Source: Pseudomonadota bacterium (lineage in GTDB: Bacteria > Pseudomonadota > Alphaproteobacteria > Sphingomonadales > Sphingomonadaceae). From it: a DNA stretch of 13,031 nucleotides. Under the pieces are notes generated by a model. That model made no database searches. It saw only the letters and a list, made by a program, of their open reading frames with translations, and was not told where the DNA came from. Positions within the stretch are counted from its first letter, which is position 1. Each line of letters begins with the position of its first letter. A program made the translations under genes and the position numbers. Of this stretch, positions 12,412-13,031 are shown one piece after another. Location: positions 1-13,031 of the forward strand of contig JAEZCZ010000045.1 of NCBI GenBank assembly GCA_023433305.1. The letters run 5' to 3'.

Positions 12412-12936
12412 TCAGATCCTCCCCTCGAACGAAGGGTTCTCGATCGCGAGGACGATCCCGGCCTTGCGCTCCTCTGCGCTGACGAACGGGGGCGTGGTGA
12501 CAGGCTCGAGGCCCTTGTAGCTGGCCCTGATGTAGAGCCCGCTACCGGCGCTGGGGATCAGCCACAGGTCGCCGTCGCTGCGGCGCCACGCGACAAAGCG
12601 GCACAGCCAGCGGTCGGCATCGTGGAACCGGACATCGAAGGTCGTGCCCTTGTCTGCGTCGAAGCGCAGCAGGAGCACATCCCTGCCACTGGCCGCACCA
12701 ATCGTCTCGGCCCGCTCGAGATAGAACGGATGCGGGCATCCGGTCCCGGCGAGGACGAGGTTGGGGATCGGCATCACGATCGACTGCTGGAGGAACGGAT
12801 CGAGCGTGCTGCCGTCCTTCCCGATCACCGCATTGATTGCGGAGGCTACTGCCCCCATCCGGTTGATCACCCGCTGGGTGGTGAACCAGGAGGTCTGCTG
12901 CTCTGCTCGCGGCGCGAGCGAGATCATCGTATTCAT
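12412..12936 (-). CDS. Conserved-looking hypothetical protein (174 aa), first gene of the HUH-like cluster
   Basis: I do not recognise the family. The N-terminal third is probably helical (QRVINRMGAVASAINAVIG, 22-40). From about 55 the chain turns beta-rich (IVMPIPNLVLAGTG, DVLLLRFDADKGTTFDVRF, WLCRFVAWRRSDGDLWLIP), suggesting a compact alpha/beta or beta-sandwich domain. There is no signal peptide or membrane helix, so it is cytoplasmic. The ATG at 12936 is preceded by AAGAAGAG with 9-base spacing; a second ATG three codons on is an alternative. It lies two bases ahead of the MobA/MobL-like gene and is surely co-transcribed with it, which hints at a role in plasmid or island maintenance or transfer. 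Confidence 0.8.
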   Translation of the reverse strand: MNTMISLAPRAEQQTSWFTTQRVINRMGAVASAINAVIGKDGSTLDPFLQQSIVMPIPNLVLAGTGCPHPFYLERAETIGAASGRDVLLLRFDADKGTTFDVRFHDADRWLCRFVAWRRSDGDLWLIPSAGSGLYIRASYKGLEPVTTPPFVSAEERKAGIVLAIENPSFEGRI

Positions 12937-13031
12937 AGACTTGTACTCTTCTTGTGGTTTGAGGGTGCGGTCCGCGCGCGGCTTCGTTGGACTCTTTCAT
13001 CCACCTGCCCGGACCACGGGCCTCACTTCGT
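12937..13031. other. Upstream region of the HUH-like cluster
   Basis: These 95 bases form the leader and promoter side of the 174-aa gene on the minus strand. CGCGCGCGG occurs at 12975-12981 and its surroundings, and GTCCGGGCAGGTGGATG lies near the window edge. The open frame from 13000 is a shadow of the 174-aa gene in another frame. No regulatory motif is certain. Confidence 0.3.

Noticed and set aside
11630..12520. 296-codon plus-strand open frame
   Set aside because: It runs antisense to the HUH-like protein and parts of both its neighbours, with low-complexity Arg/Ala/Pro composition at the start.
1..13031. CRISPR array, tRNA or rRNA gene
   Set aside because: No regularly spaced short repeats, no tRNA-like cloverleaf ending in CCA or TTC-box pattern, and no rRNA-like sequence were seen on either strand by eye.

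Overview
The window looks like an accessory region of a GC-rich alphaproteobacterium, most likely a sphingomonad (Sphingomonadaceae/Erythrobacteraceae). This rests on overall base composition, the IS3/IS407-type insertion sequence end at the left edge, and the short dispersed intergenic repeats with AACGTCCGC / GCGGACATT cores that I associate with that group. The assignment is inference from style; no taxonomic marker gene is present.

Left part (1-2000): the first 122 bases are one end of an IS3-family element whose orfA runs off the window on the minus strand. A repeat-rich mosaic of small genes follows: a 140-aa TPR-like protein (+), a 52-aa single-pass membrane protein (+) and a 186-aa lipoprotein (-). 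Two pairs of near-identical direct repeats flank the last two, giving a cassette-like look. A strong hairpin (1950-1992) closes the next unit, a 210-aa tyrosine recombinase on the minus strand with all catalytic residues visible.

Middle (2626-4598): a 377-base divergent spacer with a perfect 16-bp palindrome precedes a 431-aa exported protein of unknown function (+). A 300-base convergent spacer with two short palindromes follows it.

Core (4599-10949, minus strand): this is the most interesting part. Three genes run in one direction: a 317-aa protein with a PD-(D/E)xK-type nuclease core resembling DUF1837/HamA, a 1207-aa Ski2-like DEAH helicase resembling HamB whose start codon overlaps the nuclease stop codon by one base, and, 88 bases further on, a 561-aa Ser/Thr protein kinase with an uncharacterised C-terminal half. 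Nuclease plus helicase fits Hachiman-like (HamAB) antiphage defence. The trailing kinase is not part of the described two-gene system and may be a regulatory or effector component.

Right part (11042-13031, minus strand): a translationally linked cluster holds a 174-aa protein of unknown function, a 212-aa protein with an HxH motif like that of MobA/MobL HUH relaxases, and a 51-aa protein whose frame continues 46 codons past an in-frame TAG. A decaying open frame follows between this cluster and the nuclease gene. Together with the recombinase and the IS end, this suggests a mobile or genomic-island setting for the defence locus.
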